From Luminiphilus sp. (lineage in GTDB: Bacteria; Pseudomonadota; Gammaproteobacteria; Pseudomonadales; Halieaceae), in the NCBI GenBank assembly GCA_029251065.1, contig JAQXEB010000200.1, forward strand, positions 1-5,165: 5,165 nucleotides of DNA, read 5' to 3'. Shown piece by piece: positions 1-5,165 of this stretch. The position numbers and the translations under genes are program-made. Numbering within the stretch: position 1 is the first letter of the stretch; every line of letters begins with the position of its first letter. The notes under the pieces were generated by a model. That model was given only the letters and a program-made list of their open reading frames with translations, ran no database searches and was not told where the DNA came from.

Positions 1-329
1 TTAAAAAATGACCACAGCTCAAGTCGGGCTTCGGCGACCGTGAATCGATGCAGGTCAAGTCTGGCCTCAATTTCGTAGTGTCCCAGCCGCAGTTTCCTAT
101 ACACACCGTTTTGAATCCCCGGTCGCTTAAACTCCAGGACGAACCAGGCGTCGAGCGGCGCAATGCCGTCGTCAGTTAACACATTATCTGACCGAGTGTC
201 CTGGCGCATAGCCGCTTGCCGCCTAAGTGACGAGTCAACCGAGTCAGTTTTTACCAGTCGCTCGCGCGGAGCCCGGTTTAGTGGTGTGACGTCACTCATT
301 TCGCTTTCGAACAGATCGTCGTCTGCCAT
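1..329 (-). CDS. smrA: Smr-domain protein, SmrA-like, 3' part cut by window edge
   Basis: Reading the minus strand from an ATG at 329 gives 109 residues with no stop before the window edge, so the C-terminal part is missing. About residues 64-90 are a conserved pre-Smr segment containing LEFKRPGIQNGVYRKL, and LDLHR at about 91-95 followed by FTVAEA is the opening motif of the Smr domain (LDLHG/LDLHR type). The acidic N-terminus with DLFE..MSDVTPLNR resembles E. coli SmrA (YdaL) more than SmrB from memory; both are under 190 residues, so roughly 70-90 residues lie outside. Smr domains are known as DNA/RNA endonuclease-like modules, and SmrB-type proteins act on mRNA at collided ribosomes; the exact role of SmrA is poorly defined. 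Two ATGs stand in tandem (332 and 329). GGAG at 340-337 is 4 nt from the first and 7 nt from the second, so I chose the second. The gene is divergent from cysZ. The family is clear; the SmrA assignment is less certain. Confidence 0.82.
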   Translation of the reverse strand, partial: MADDDLFESEMSDVTPLNRAPRERLVKTDSVDSSLRRQAAMRQDTRSDNVLTDDGIAPLDAWFVLEFKRPGIQNGVYRKLRLGHYEIEARLDLHRFTVAEARLELWSFF

Positions 330-336
330 CATCAGG

Positions 337-340
337 CTCC
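337..340 (-). promoter_or_regulatory. Shine-Dalgarno of smrA-like gene
   Basis: GGAG on the minus strand precedes two tandem ATG codons. It lies 4 nt from the ATG at 332 and 7 nt from the ATG at 329, which favours the second as the start; the difference is one methionine. Confidence 0.6.
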
Positions 341-356
341 CGTCCAAGATCTTCGT

Positions 357-362
357 AGTATA
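357..362 (-). promoter_or_regulatory. Putative -10 element for smrA-like gene
   Basis: TATACT on the minus strand matches the sigma-70 -10 consensus at 5 of 6 positions and would start transcription near 350, giving a leader of about 20 nt before the ribosome binding site and ATG. No good -35 hexamer is visible 16-18 nt upstream, so the call rests on the -10 and its position. It overlaps the plus-strand -10 of cysZ. Confidence 0.35.
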
Positions 363-364
363 AT
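359..364 (+). promoter_or_regulatory. Putative -10 element for cysZ
   Basis: A perfect TATAAT on the plus strand lies about 55 nt before the cysZ start and would give a 5' leader of roughly 50 nt. The matching -35 region would fall inside the smrA ribosome binding site and shows no recognisable TTGACA, so activation by a bound regulator is possible but not shown. It shares four bases with the opposite-strand -10 of the smrA-like gene. Confidence 0.4.
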
Positions 365-409
365 CACAGGACAGACAAGAAAATCGCGCGACTCAAATCT
401 TAATTGGAC

Positions 410-413
410 AGGA
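410..413 (+). promoter_or_regulatory. Shine-Dalgarno of cysZ
   Basis: AGGA lies 4 nt before a GTG at 418 and 7 nt before the ATG at 421. The spacing favours the ATG, so the cysZ start is placed at 421 rather than at the in-frame GTG immediately before it. Confidence 0.6.
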
Positions 414-420
414 CAATGTG

Positions 421-1155
421 ATGTCAGACTTGATGACTGGAATGGGTTACTTTTTTAAAGGCCTCAAGATCATTACGCGCCCCGGACTCCGCAGATTTGT
501 GATCATTCCCCTCGTGGCAAACGTTGCTGTATTCGGTGTTATTGCCGGCTCCTTGTACCAACTCATGTCGGGTGTTTATGTCGACTTTACGGGTGAACTC
601 ACCAGCACGTGGAGCTTCCTAACATGGATCGTCGCACCGCTGATATGGCTCGTCGGCACATTGCTCTCGGGCTATCTGTCCATTTTTATCGTACTTTTTT
701 TAACGTCGCCTTTCCACGGGTTACTGGCTGAGAAGGTGGAGGAGTACGTCACCGGCGAGACACTGGCGTCGGACAGCTCGGCAGTCCAACTGGCGCTCGC
801 GGTGCCTCGAGGGTTTCTCAGAGAACTGCAAAAGATCGCACATTACGTCCCTATGGCACTCGCAGTATTAGTCCTCAGCCTCATTCCCGGGATCAATATG
901 GCAGCGCCTCTTTTTTGGATGCTGCTCGGCGCCTGGATGATGTCACTGCAGTTCGTGGACTATCCGATGGACAATCACAGACTCTCGTTTGGTGAGGTTC
1001 GTGCGGCATGCGCCGCTCGCCGAAGCACGTCAATCGGCTTTGGTGGGATTGTGGCATTCGTCTCGGGAATGCCCGTGCTTAATCTCGTTTTGATACCAGC
1101 AGCCGTAGCGGGCGCCACGTTGCTGTGGTGTGAGGAGCTGCGACCGCTCAAATAA
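421..1155 (+). CDS. cysZ: CysZ sulfate uptake membrane protein (CysZ/EI24 family)
   Basis: CysZ is an inner-membrane protein that brings sulfate into the cell for cysteine synthesis. The 244-residue product is close to the 253 residues of E. coli CysZ and follows it along its whole length. Recognisable blocks are GLKIITRPGLRRFVIIPL near residues 14-31, SPFHGLLAEKVE at 96-107, LIPGI near 154-158, AWMMSLQFVDYPMDNH at 171-186 and PVLNLVLIPAAVAGAT at 218-233. Hydrophobic stretches at roughly 26-48, 66-95, 144-176 and 207-235 fit the family's membrane and hemi-membrane helices. The ATG at 421 is preferred over the GTG at 418 because AGGA is then 7 nt away. No cysteine-biosynthesis gene is visible beside it. 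It is divergent from the smrA-like gene and convergent with rhlB, whose stop codon abuts its own. The family call is strong; sulfate transport itself is inferred by homology. Confidence 0.93.
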   Translation: MSDLMTGMGYFFKGLKIITRPGLRRFVIIPLVANVAVFGVIAGSLYQLMSGVYVDFTGELTSTWSFLTWIVAPLIWLVGTLLSGYLSIFIVLFLTSPFHGLLAEKVEEYVTGETLASDSSAVQLALAVPRGFLRELQKIAHYVPMALAVLVLSLIPGINMAAPLFWMLLGAWMMSLQFVDYPMDNHRLSFGEVRAACAARRSTSIGFGGIVAFVSGMPVLNLVLIPAAVAGATLLWCEELRPLK

Positions 1156-2364
1156 CTAGCTGTTCACCAGATCGACGGGAACTTGCGTGCACTTTAACGA
1201 CTGACCGAGCAGCGCCTCAATTTCAGGCAGAAGAAACGCGTTATCTTCGCTCGCAAAGCTGATCGACACACCCTTCTCACCCGCTCTACCCGTACGACCA
1301 ATCCTGTGAACGTAGTCCTCAGGATCTTCGGGCAAGTCGTAATTCACCACATGACTCACGCCGTCCACGTGTATGCCTCTACCCGCCACATCGGTTGCGA
1401 TCAACACACGTAGTCGCCCAGACTTAAACTGCTCGAGCGTCTTCGTTCGCTTTGCCTGTGTGATCTCACCCGACAATATCCCACACTCAAGACCACTTTT
1501 TTGCAATCGTTCATGAACGCGCCGCACCTGGTCTCGACGATTTGCGAAAACGATGACCGACGTCGCCTCAGGCGTTGCCAAGATATTCTTGAGCACGTTT
1601 AAACGATCACGACTCTCTAGGACATACACTCGCTGATCCACGTTTTCGGTCGCTATTCGCTCTGGCTCAATTTCCACCGTAATGGGCTCATAGGTCCACT
1701 GACTCGCCAGATTCATAATGTCGGGACTAAAGGTTGCAGAAAACAATAACGTCTGACGATCTTCTTTTTTCGGTGTGGATCTCACAATACGCTTCACCTG
1801 AGGGATGAACCCCATATCAAGCATACGGTCAGCCTCATCAAGAACCAGCGACTCCACGCGATCTAAAAACATATCGCGCCGTTGAAGAAAATCGATCAGT
1901 CGCCCAGGGGTCGCAACAACAATATCTGTGACGCGCTGATTAACCTTTTGCAACTGCTTCGCGTAGTCAGCCCCGCCAATAAGTGTGACCGTACTGAGCC
2001 CCGTAAACTTTCCAAGTTCTCGCGCATCCTCACCGATCTGCATCACCAACTCGCGAGTGGGCGCTAAAATCACTGCTCTGGGTTCCGCTAAATAGCGTTC
2101 TCCCTCAACCGGGTTGTTCAACATGTCATTGAACAGCGTGATCAAAAACGCCGCGGTCTTACCTGTTCCAGTTTGTGCTTTGCCAATCGCATCGTGCCCC
2201 TCTAGTGTGTAGGGCAAAATTCTGGCCTGAATGGGCGAGCACCGTTCAAAGCCAAGAGCATTGATTCCGCGCATGAGCGTCGCATCAAGATTGAGCGAAT
2301 CGAACGACACATCTTCGGAGTTTGGCGCCTGATTTTCGGCGGTTTGGACAACTTGATCAGTCAA
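1156..2364 (-). CDS. rhlB: ATP-dependent DEAD-box RNA helicase, RhlB type
   Basis: This cytoplasmic helicase unwinds short RNA duplexes using ATP; in E. coli RhlB works with RNase E and PNPase in mRNA decay. The 402-residue product has a complete helicase core: F21 and GFERCSPIQ (Q motif, ending at Q46), AQTGTGKT 63-70 (Walker A), PTREL 102-106, GG 130-131, TPGR 152-155, DEAD 176-179, SAT 209-211, VIVFAN 270-275, ATDVAGRG 323-330 and HRIGRTGR 353-360. The sequence GIHVDGVSHVVNYDLPEDPEDYVHRIGRTGRAG region and the closing ASEDNAFLLPEIEALLG are RhlB-like rather than RhlE- or SrmB-like. The start codon is TTG: an in-frame TAA lies three codons upstream, and the next in-frame ATG (residue 31) would remove F21 and its flanking sequence. 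The protein ends soon after the core, without the arginine-rich tail of E. coli RhlB. Membership in the DEAD-box family is certain; the RhlB subtype is likely. Confidence 0.92.
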   Translation of the reverse strand: MTDQVVQTAENQAPNSEDVSFDSLNLDATLMRGINALGFERCSPIQARILPYTLEGHDAIGKAQTGTGKTAAFLITLFNDMLNNPVEGERYLAEPRAVILAPTRELVMQIGEDARELGKFTGLSTVTLIGGADYAKQLQKVNQRVTDIVVATPGRLIDFLQRRDMFLDRVESLVLDEADRMLDMGFIPQVKRIVRSTPKKEDRQTLLFSATFSPDIMNLASQWTYEPITVEIEPERIATENVDQRVYVLESRDRLNVLKNILATPEATSVIVFANRRDQVRRVHERLQKSGLECGILSGEITQAKRTKTLEQFKSGRLRVLIATDVAGRGIHVDGVSHVVNYDLPEDPEDYVHRIGRTGRAGEKGVSISFASEDNAFLLPEIEALLGQSLKCTQVPVDLVNS

Positions 2365-2375
2365 CGGTTTTTACG

Positions 2376-2380
2376 TCCTT
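2376..2380 (-). promoter_or_regulatory. Shine-Dalgarno of rhlB
   Basis: AAGGA on the minus strand is 11 nt before the TTG start, slightly longer than the optimum. An in-frame TAA at 2373-2371 lies between this site and the start, so translation must begin at or after 2364. Together these support the TTG as the start codon. Confidence 0.5.
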
Positions 2381-2396
2381 ACTTAGCAGGGCGCCG

Positions 2397-2402
2397 AGCA
2401 TA
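2397..2402 (-). promoter_or_regulatory. Putative extended -10 of rhlB
   Basis: On the minus strand TGC is followed directly by TATGCT, an extended -10 (TGn plus a hexamer matching the consensus at 4 of 6). Transcription would begin near 2390, just upstream of the AAGGA ribosome binding site, giving a leader of about 25 nt. No convincing -35 is seen, which is tolerated by extended -10 promoters. Confidence 0.3.
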
Positions 2403-2444
2403 GCACAATGCCCAAAGCGCACCTGAGTTATTCGCGTTACATGG

Positions 2445-2450
2445 TACAGT
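2445..2450 (+). promoter_or_regulatory. Putative extended -10 of the MATE gene
   Basis: TGG followed by TACAGT forms an extended -10, with a weak -35 candidate CTGAGT at 2423-2428 at 16 nt spacing. Transcription from here would start near 2457, which is downstream of the ATGs at 2408 and 2441 and would leave 2474 as the usable start. Confidence 0.3.
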
Positions 2451-2473
2451 GCGCCCTTGAATTTGGGGGCTCC

Positions 2474-3850
2474 ATGTCCGAAACATCCACTTCGCTCAGA
2501 TCAGAGTTGACACATTTTTGGCGTATTGGTTGGCCATTGCTGGTCGCCCAAAGCGCACAAATGGGAACAGGTGTTGTCGATACGATTATGGCGGCACGTT
2601 TCGGCGACAAAGATCTCGCGGCAATTGCCATCGGCTTCAACATTTGGTTGCCGCTTTACCTTGTTGTGCTGGGGGTCATGTTTGCCAGCTCTGCGATCAT
2701 CGCGCAGGACTTCGGCGCAGGACGAATACACCGAATTCGCGACCACCTTCCACAGGCGCTGTGGGTGTCCGTTTTCCTAAGCTTGATCGTTGCCCCGCTG
2801 TGCTATTTCAGTCACCTCGGGCTTGGTTGGCTTGGTATAGACGGGCAAACAGCGGAAAAATCCAGCGAGTACATCAAGATGGTCGCATTCGGGTTTCCTG
2901 CCTTGGGTATCTTCATGGCGCTGCGCTACCACTGCCAAGGGGTCGGCATCACGTCACCATTTGCGGTCGCTGCTGTTGTCGGCTTCATCACCAATATTCC
3001 ACTCAACTATATGTTTATTTTTGGCTTTGGTGATATTCCCGCCATGGGAGCGCAGGGCTGCGGAATCGCAACCGCAATATCAATGTGGCTCTCGGCAATC
3101 GTGATCACGGTGTACGTACTCCAGAAGAAATCGCTGAAACAATACATGCCCCCCTGGTCACCCGTTGCACCAAACGCCAACGCGATAAAAGAGATTTTAG
3201 TACTGGGGTCGCCGGTGGGTGCCACCATGTTTCTGGAGACTTCGGTTTTTGCTGGTATCGCACTCTTAGTCTCGTCTTTGGGAGACACCGCGATTGGCGC
3301 CCACCAAATCGCCTTTAACGTGTGGGATATGTTCTACATTCCGATGCTGGCCATCGGGTCGGCAATGGCGACTCGAATGGGCCACGCCTTGGGCGCTCAA
3401 AACCAGCAAGGCGTTTTTATGGCGCTCAAGGCCGGTATATTATGCTCAGGCATCATCAGTCTCACGACCATGGCGGTACTTCTGACACTGCCGCTTACGA
3501 TCGTCAGCATTTATTCTGAGTCCCCTGACATCACATTGCTTGCTGCCCGACTTCTGAGTCTTGCCGCACTGTTTGTGATTATCGATGCCGTTCAGATCGT
3601 GGGATCATTTTCGATGCGCGCCTACAAAAAGACGCGTTTCCCATTCATCGCGAGCATGGTTGCTTACTGGCTCATTGCTTTACCGCTGGGTTACTACCTT
3701 GGCATTGTGAAAGCGGATAACGTGTTTGACGGCGCGGCAGGGTTCTGGGTCGGTATCATCGTCGGCGTCACTGTCGCATCAGTCATGATCGCCGTTCGCT
3801 TAGTCTTACTGCTCAAGCAGCCGATACCGAGAGATCTTTACGCCGACTAG
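2474..3850 (+). CDS. norM: NorM-type MATE multidrug/cation antiporter
   Basis: MATE proteins export cationic drugs and dyes across the inner membrane in exchange for Na+ or H+. From the ATG at 2474 the product is 458 residues, near the usual 455-465, with about twelve hydrophobic segments in two homologous halves. Family signatures include MGTGVVDTIMA at 30-40, IAQDFGAGR at 76-84, TNIPLNYMFIFG at 173-184 and AIGAHQIAFNVW at 274-284. Three acidic residues recalled as functionally important in Vibrio cholerae NorM occur at the same numbers: D36 in VDTIMA, E255 in FLETSVF and D371 in IIDAVQ. This points to the NorM branch, probably Na+-coupled. The exact numbering also supports this start over in-frame ATGs at 2408 and 2441, which would add 22 or 11 residues without family similarity. 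The ribosome binding site is weak (a G run at 2465-2469). The gene stands alone on its strand, divergent from rhlB and overlapping the moeB stop. Its substrates cannot be told from sequence. Confidence 0.92.
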   Translation: MSETSTSLRSELTHFWRIGWPLLVAQSAQMGTGVVDTIMAARFGDKDLAAIAIGFNIWLPLYLVVLGVMFASSAIIAQDFGAGRIHRIRDHLPQALWVSVFLSLIVAPLCYFSHLGLGWLGIDGQTAEKSSEYIKMVAFGFPALGIFMALRYHCQGVGITSPFAVAAVVGFITNIPLNYMFIFGFGDIPAMGAQGCGIATAISMWLSAIVITVYVLQKKSLKQYMPPWSPVAPNANAIKEILVLGSPVGATMFLETSVFAGIALLVSSLGDTAIGAHQIAFNVWDMFYIPMLAIGSAMATRMGHALGAQNQQGVFMALKAGILCSGIISLTTMAVLLTLPLTIVSIYSESPDITLLAARLLSLAALFVIIDAVQIVGSFSMRAYKKTRFPFIASMVAYWLIALPLGYYLGIVKADNVFDGAAGFWVGIIVGVTVASVMIAVRLVLLLKQPIPRDLYAD

Positions 3851-4593
3851 TCGTGGCCACAACCGCCGGGGGCGGCAACGTAGAGTCGCTCAATGTGTTG
3901 CTCTAGCGCGTCATAAACTCTCAGAAGACCCCAGAGCGGTTGGTGCTGTCCCGCAAGGTAGATGAGGGCGTCCTGCGCCTGCCAGGCGGCAATGACGCCG
4001 ACCACAGAGGCCAAAACACCTTCGTTCCGACAATCAAATCCAGGTCTGTCGTCATCAGCAGGCGCGATACAGCGATAACAGCCCTCACTGCGCGAGCCAC
4101 TAAATGCAATCACTTGACCGTGCAGACGGGAGGCCGCGCCCATAATCCAAGGTATGTCGAGTTCCCGCGTGTATCTCTCGATCGCGTGACGGGACTCCAA
4201 ATTATCGGTGGCATCAATAACAAGATCGATATCGGCAAGCACTGATCTGTCGTTTGCCCTATTTTCACCAAAACGTTGAGTCACGGATTCAATCTGCAGG
4301 TCACTGTTGAGTGCGGCGAGCTGTGCCTGTAGCGCTGTGGCTTTATACTCGCCAATGTCTCGCTCTCGAAAGGCGAGCTGGCGGTGAAGGTTACTCATCT
4401 CAAGTCTGTCATGATCAACGAGCCGAAGGTGACCAACGCCTGCCCCAGCCAAAAATAGCCCCACCATCGACCCCAAACCACCGCAGCCCACGATAACGAC
4501 ACGCGCACGACTCAGACGATCCTGTCCCGCAAGGTCAACCTCAGGCAATAAGATCTGCCGCGAATAACGCTCTAGAACCTCGTCACTGATCAT
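3847..4593 (-). CDS. moeB: MoeB/ThiF-family E1-like adenylyltransferase
   Basis: MoeB activates the C-terminal Gly-Gly of MoaD, the small subunit of molybdopterin synthase, by adenylation in molybdenum cofactor synthesis. The 248-residue product matches E. coli MoeB (249) along its length: YSRQILLPEVD at 10-20, nucleotide loop GCGGLGS at 36-42, SNLHRQ at 67-72 with R71, K84, ATDN at 128-131 with D130, CYRC at 172-175, and C188 in FDCRNEGV aligned with C187 of E. coli. Only the first zinc CxxC is intact; the second is replaced by GGCGHD at the C-terminus. The ATG at 4593 is chosen over a GTG at 4602 because a G-rich ribosome binding site lies 8 nt upstream and MISDEVLERYSRQ matches the family start. 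The ATG overlaps the prmC stop as ATGA, suggesting coupled translation; prmC-moeB adjacency is common in gammaproteobacteria. A ThiF-like role in thiamine synthesis or sulfur transfer to another ubiquitin-like carrier remains possible. Confidence 0.9.
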   Translation of the reverse strand: MISDEVLERYSRQILLPEVDLAGQDRLSRARVVIVGCGGLGSMVGLFLAGAGVGHLRLVDHDRLEMSNLHRQLAFRERDIGEYKATALQAQLAALNSDLQIESVTQRFGENRANDRSVLADIDLVIDATDNLESRHAIERYTRELDIPWIMGAASRLHGQVIAFSGSRSEGCYRCIAPADDDRPGFDCRNEGVLASVVGVIAAWQAQDALIYLAGQHQPLWGLLRVYDALEQHIERLYVAAPGGCGHD

Positions 4594-5165
4594 CGCAAGC
4601 ACCCCCCGGTCACTCTTGGCCTTCCTGCCAAATCATGCCGCAGGCTCACGTCTGTAAACCCGTGGGCCCGGAAAATCTTATAAACATCACTCGCCTGATC
4701 ATAGCCGTGCTCAATCAAAAGCCAGCCGCCTTTAGTCAGGTGCTGTGGTGCCTGAGTGATAATACGTCGAATATCACTGAGCCCATCGCTCCCATCAGTT
4801 AATGCGATCGTTGGTTCAAAACGTACATCGCCTTGCAACAGATGCTCATCTTTATGCGCCACATAAGGCGGATTCGCCACAATGATTGACCATGATCGTT
4901 CGCCAAAGGCGGAGAACCAATTCGAGACGGTCAATTCAATCGGTAAATCGAGATTTCTGGCGTTTTTTTCCGCAACGGCAAGTGCCGGCTCACTGACATC
5001 ACACGCCGTCACCTGCAATTTTGGTTTAGCCGCCTTGCACGCCAACGCGATTGCGCCACTCCCGGTCCCCAAATCAAGCAATGAAGGCGCTGCAAACGCC
5101 TCGACTCGCTCAATGGCCCACTCGACTAAGTGTTCAGTTTCGGGCCGCGGAATAAGTACGTCGGG
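4590..5165 (-). CDS. prmC: PrmC, release factor glutamine methyltransferase, 5' part cut by window edge
   Basis: PrmC uses S-adenosylmethionine to methylate the glutamine of the GGQ motif in peptide release factors RF1 and RF2, making termination efficient. Reading back from the TGA, the frame stays open to the window edge, giving 191 residues; the family is about 275-285, so roughly 85 N-terminal residues (the release-factor-binding domain) lie outside. The first visible residues are PDVLIPRPETE, the PrmC hallmark. LDLGTGSGAIAL (residues 30-41 of the visible part) is the AdoMet-binding loop, CDVS follows at the end of strand two, and NPPY at 98-101 is the catalytic motif that holds the target glutamine. 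RFEPTIALTDGSDGL and the C-terminal DLAGRPRVTGG are also typical. An apparent TTG start at 5081 is internal, since PrmC motifs continue upstream of it. Its stop overlaps the moeB ATG. In relatives prfA usually precedes this gene. Confidence 0.95.
   Translation of the reverse strand, partial: PDVLIPRPETEHLVEWAIERVEAFAAPSLLDLGTGSGAIALACKAAKPKLQVTACDVSEPALAVAEKNARNLDLPIELTVSNWFSAFGERSWSIIVANPPYVAHKDEHLLQGDVRFEPTIALTDGSDGLSDIRRIITQAPQHLTKGGWLLIEHGYDQASDVYKIFRAHGFTDVSLRHDLAGRPRVTGGCLR
4603..4608 (-). promoter_or_regulatory. G-rich ribosome binding site of moeB
   Basis: A run of six G on the minus strand lies 8 nt before the ATG at 4593 and directly touches the competing GTG at 4602. The spacing therefore supports the ATG. 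The site lies inside the last codons of prmC, consistent with translational coupling. Confidence 0.45.

Noticed and set aside
163..363. Plus-strand open frame of 66 codons
   Set aside because: It lies antisense to the smrA-like gene, whose minus-strand translation has recognisable Smr family motifs; the plus-strand product is serine/arginine-rich and matches nothing known.
1882..2067. Plus-strand open frame of 61 codons inside rhlB
   Set aside because: Antisense shadow of the helicase core around the GG and TPGR motifs; no ribosome binding site and no family resemblance.
2518..3033. Plus-strand open frame of 171 codons overlapping the MATE gene
   Set aside because: Although long, it is a +1-type shadow of a clear MATE frame; its product is rich in Arg, Cys and His without domain features.
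3007..3288. Minus-strand open frame of 93 codons inside the MATE gene
   Set aside because: Antisense shadow with no supporting start signal or recognisable product.
3863..3875. CCGCC-GGG-GGCGG hairpin just after the MATE stop
   Set aside because: The stem is only 5 bp and no T-run follows on either strand, so it is not a Rho-independent terminator; it is explained by codons for APGG at the MoeB C-terminus.
3940..4245. Plus-strand open frame of 101 codons inside moeB
   Set aside because: Antisense to the well-supported moeB frame; no ribosome binding site or family match.
4590..5081. prmC starting at the TTG at 5081
   Set aside because: The frame remains open to the window end and encodes VLIPRPETE, the PrmC hallmark, upstream of that codon; the TTG is an internal leucine.
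1..5165. Mobile element, CRISPR, defence, toxin-antitoxin or RNA gene
   Set aside because: No transposase or integrase motifs, no repeat array, no tRNA-like or rRNA-like stretch, and essentially all bases are accounted for by six familiar genes and two short promoter regions.

Overview
The window reads as an ordinary, densely packed chromosomal segment of a gammaproteobacterium. The set prmC-moeB, an RhlB-type DEAD-box helicase, cysZ, a NorM-type MATE transporter and a SmrA-type Smr protein is typical of that class. Very short gaps, overlapping stop codons and mid-range GC content suggest a streamlined lineage, possibly a marine one of the Halieaceae (OM60/NOR5) type. The class is fairly secure; the finer placement is a guess from memory of gene sets.

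Layout from left to right. A Smr-domain gene (smrA-like) runs leftward off the window edge. A gap of about 90 bases carries overlapping divergent -10 elements and separates it from cysZ, which runs right. cysZ meets the leftward rhlB tail to tail with no base between their stop codons. A second divergent promoter region of about 110 bases separates rhlB from the rightward norM-like MATE gene. That gene converges on leftward moeB, and the two share a CTAG that provides both stop codons. moeB is joined to upstream prmC by an ATGA stop/start overlap; prmC is cut by the right edge of the window.

Functional picture. These are mainly housekeeping or general-fitness genes that do not form one pathway: translation termination (PrmC), molybdopterin synthesis (MoeB), drug/cation antiport (NorM), RNA unwinding and decay (RhlB), sulfate uptake (CysZ) and an Smr nuclease-like protein. 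prmC and moeB are the only likely operon; the other genes alternate in strand and share two divergent control regions.

I found no mobile element, CRISPR array, tRNA/rRNA, phage, toxin-antitoxin or defence system, and no evidence of a previously undescribed system. The details most worth a second look are the altered C-terminal zinc motif of MoeB, the two terminator-less convergent junctions, the RhlB start codon and short tail, and the overlapping divergent -10 elements. There is no gene-free stretch longer than about 110 bases.
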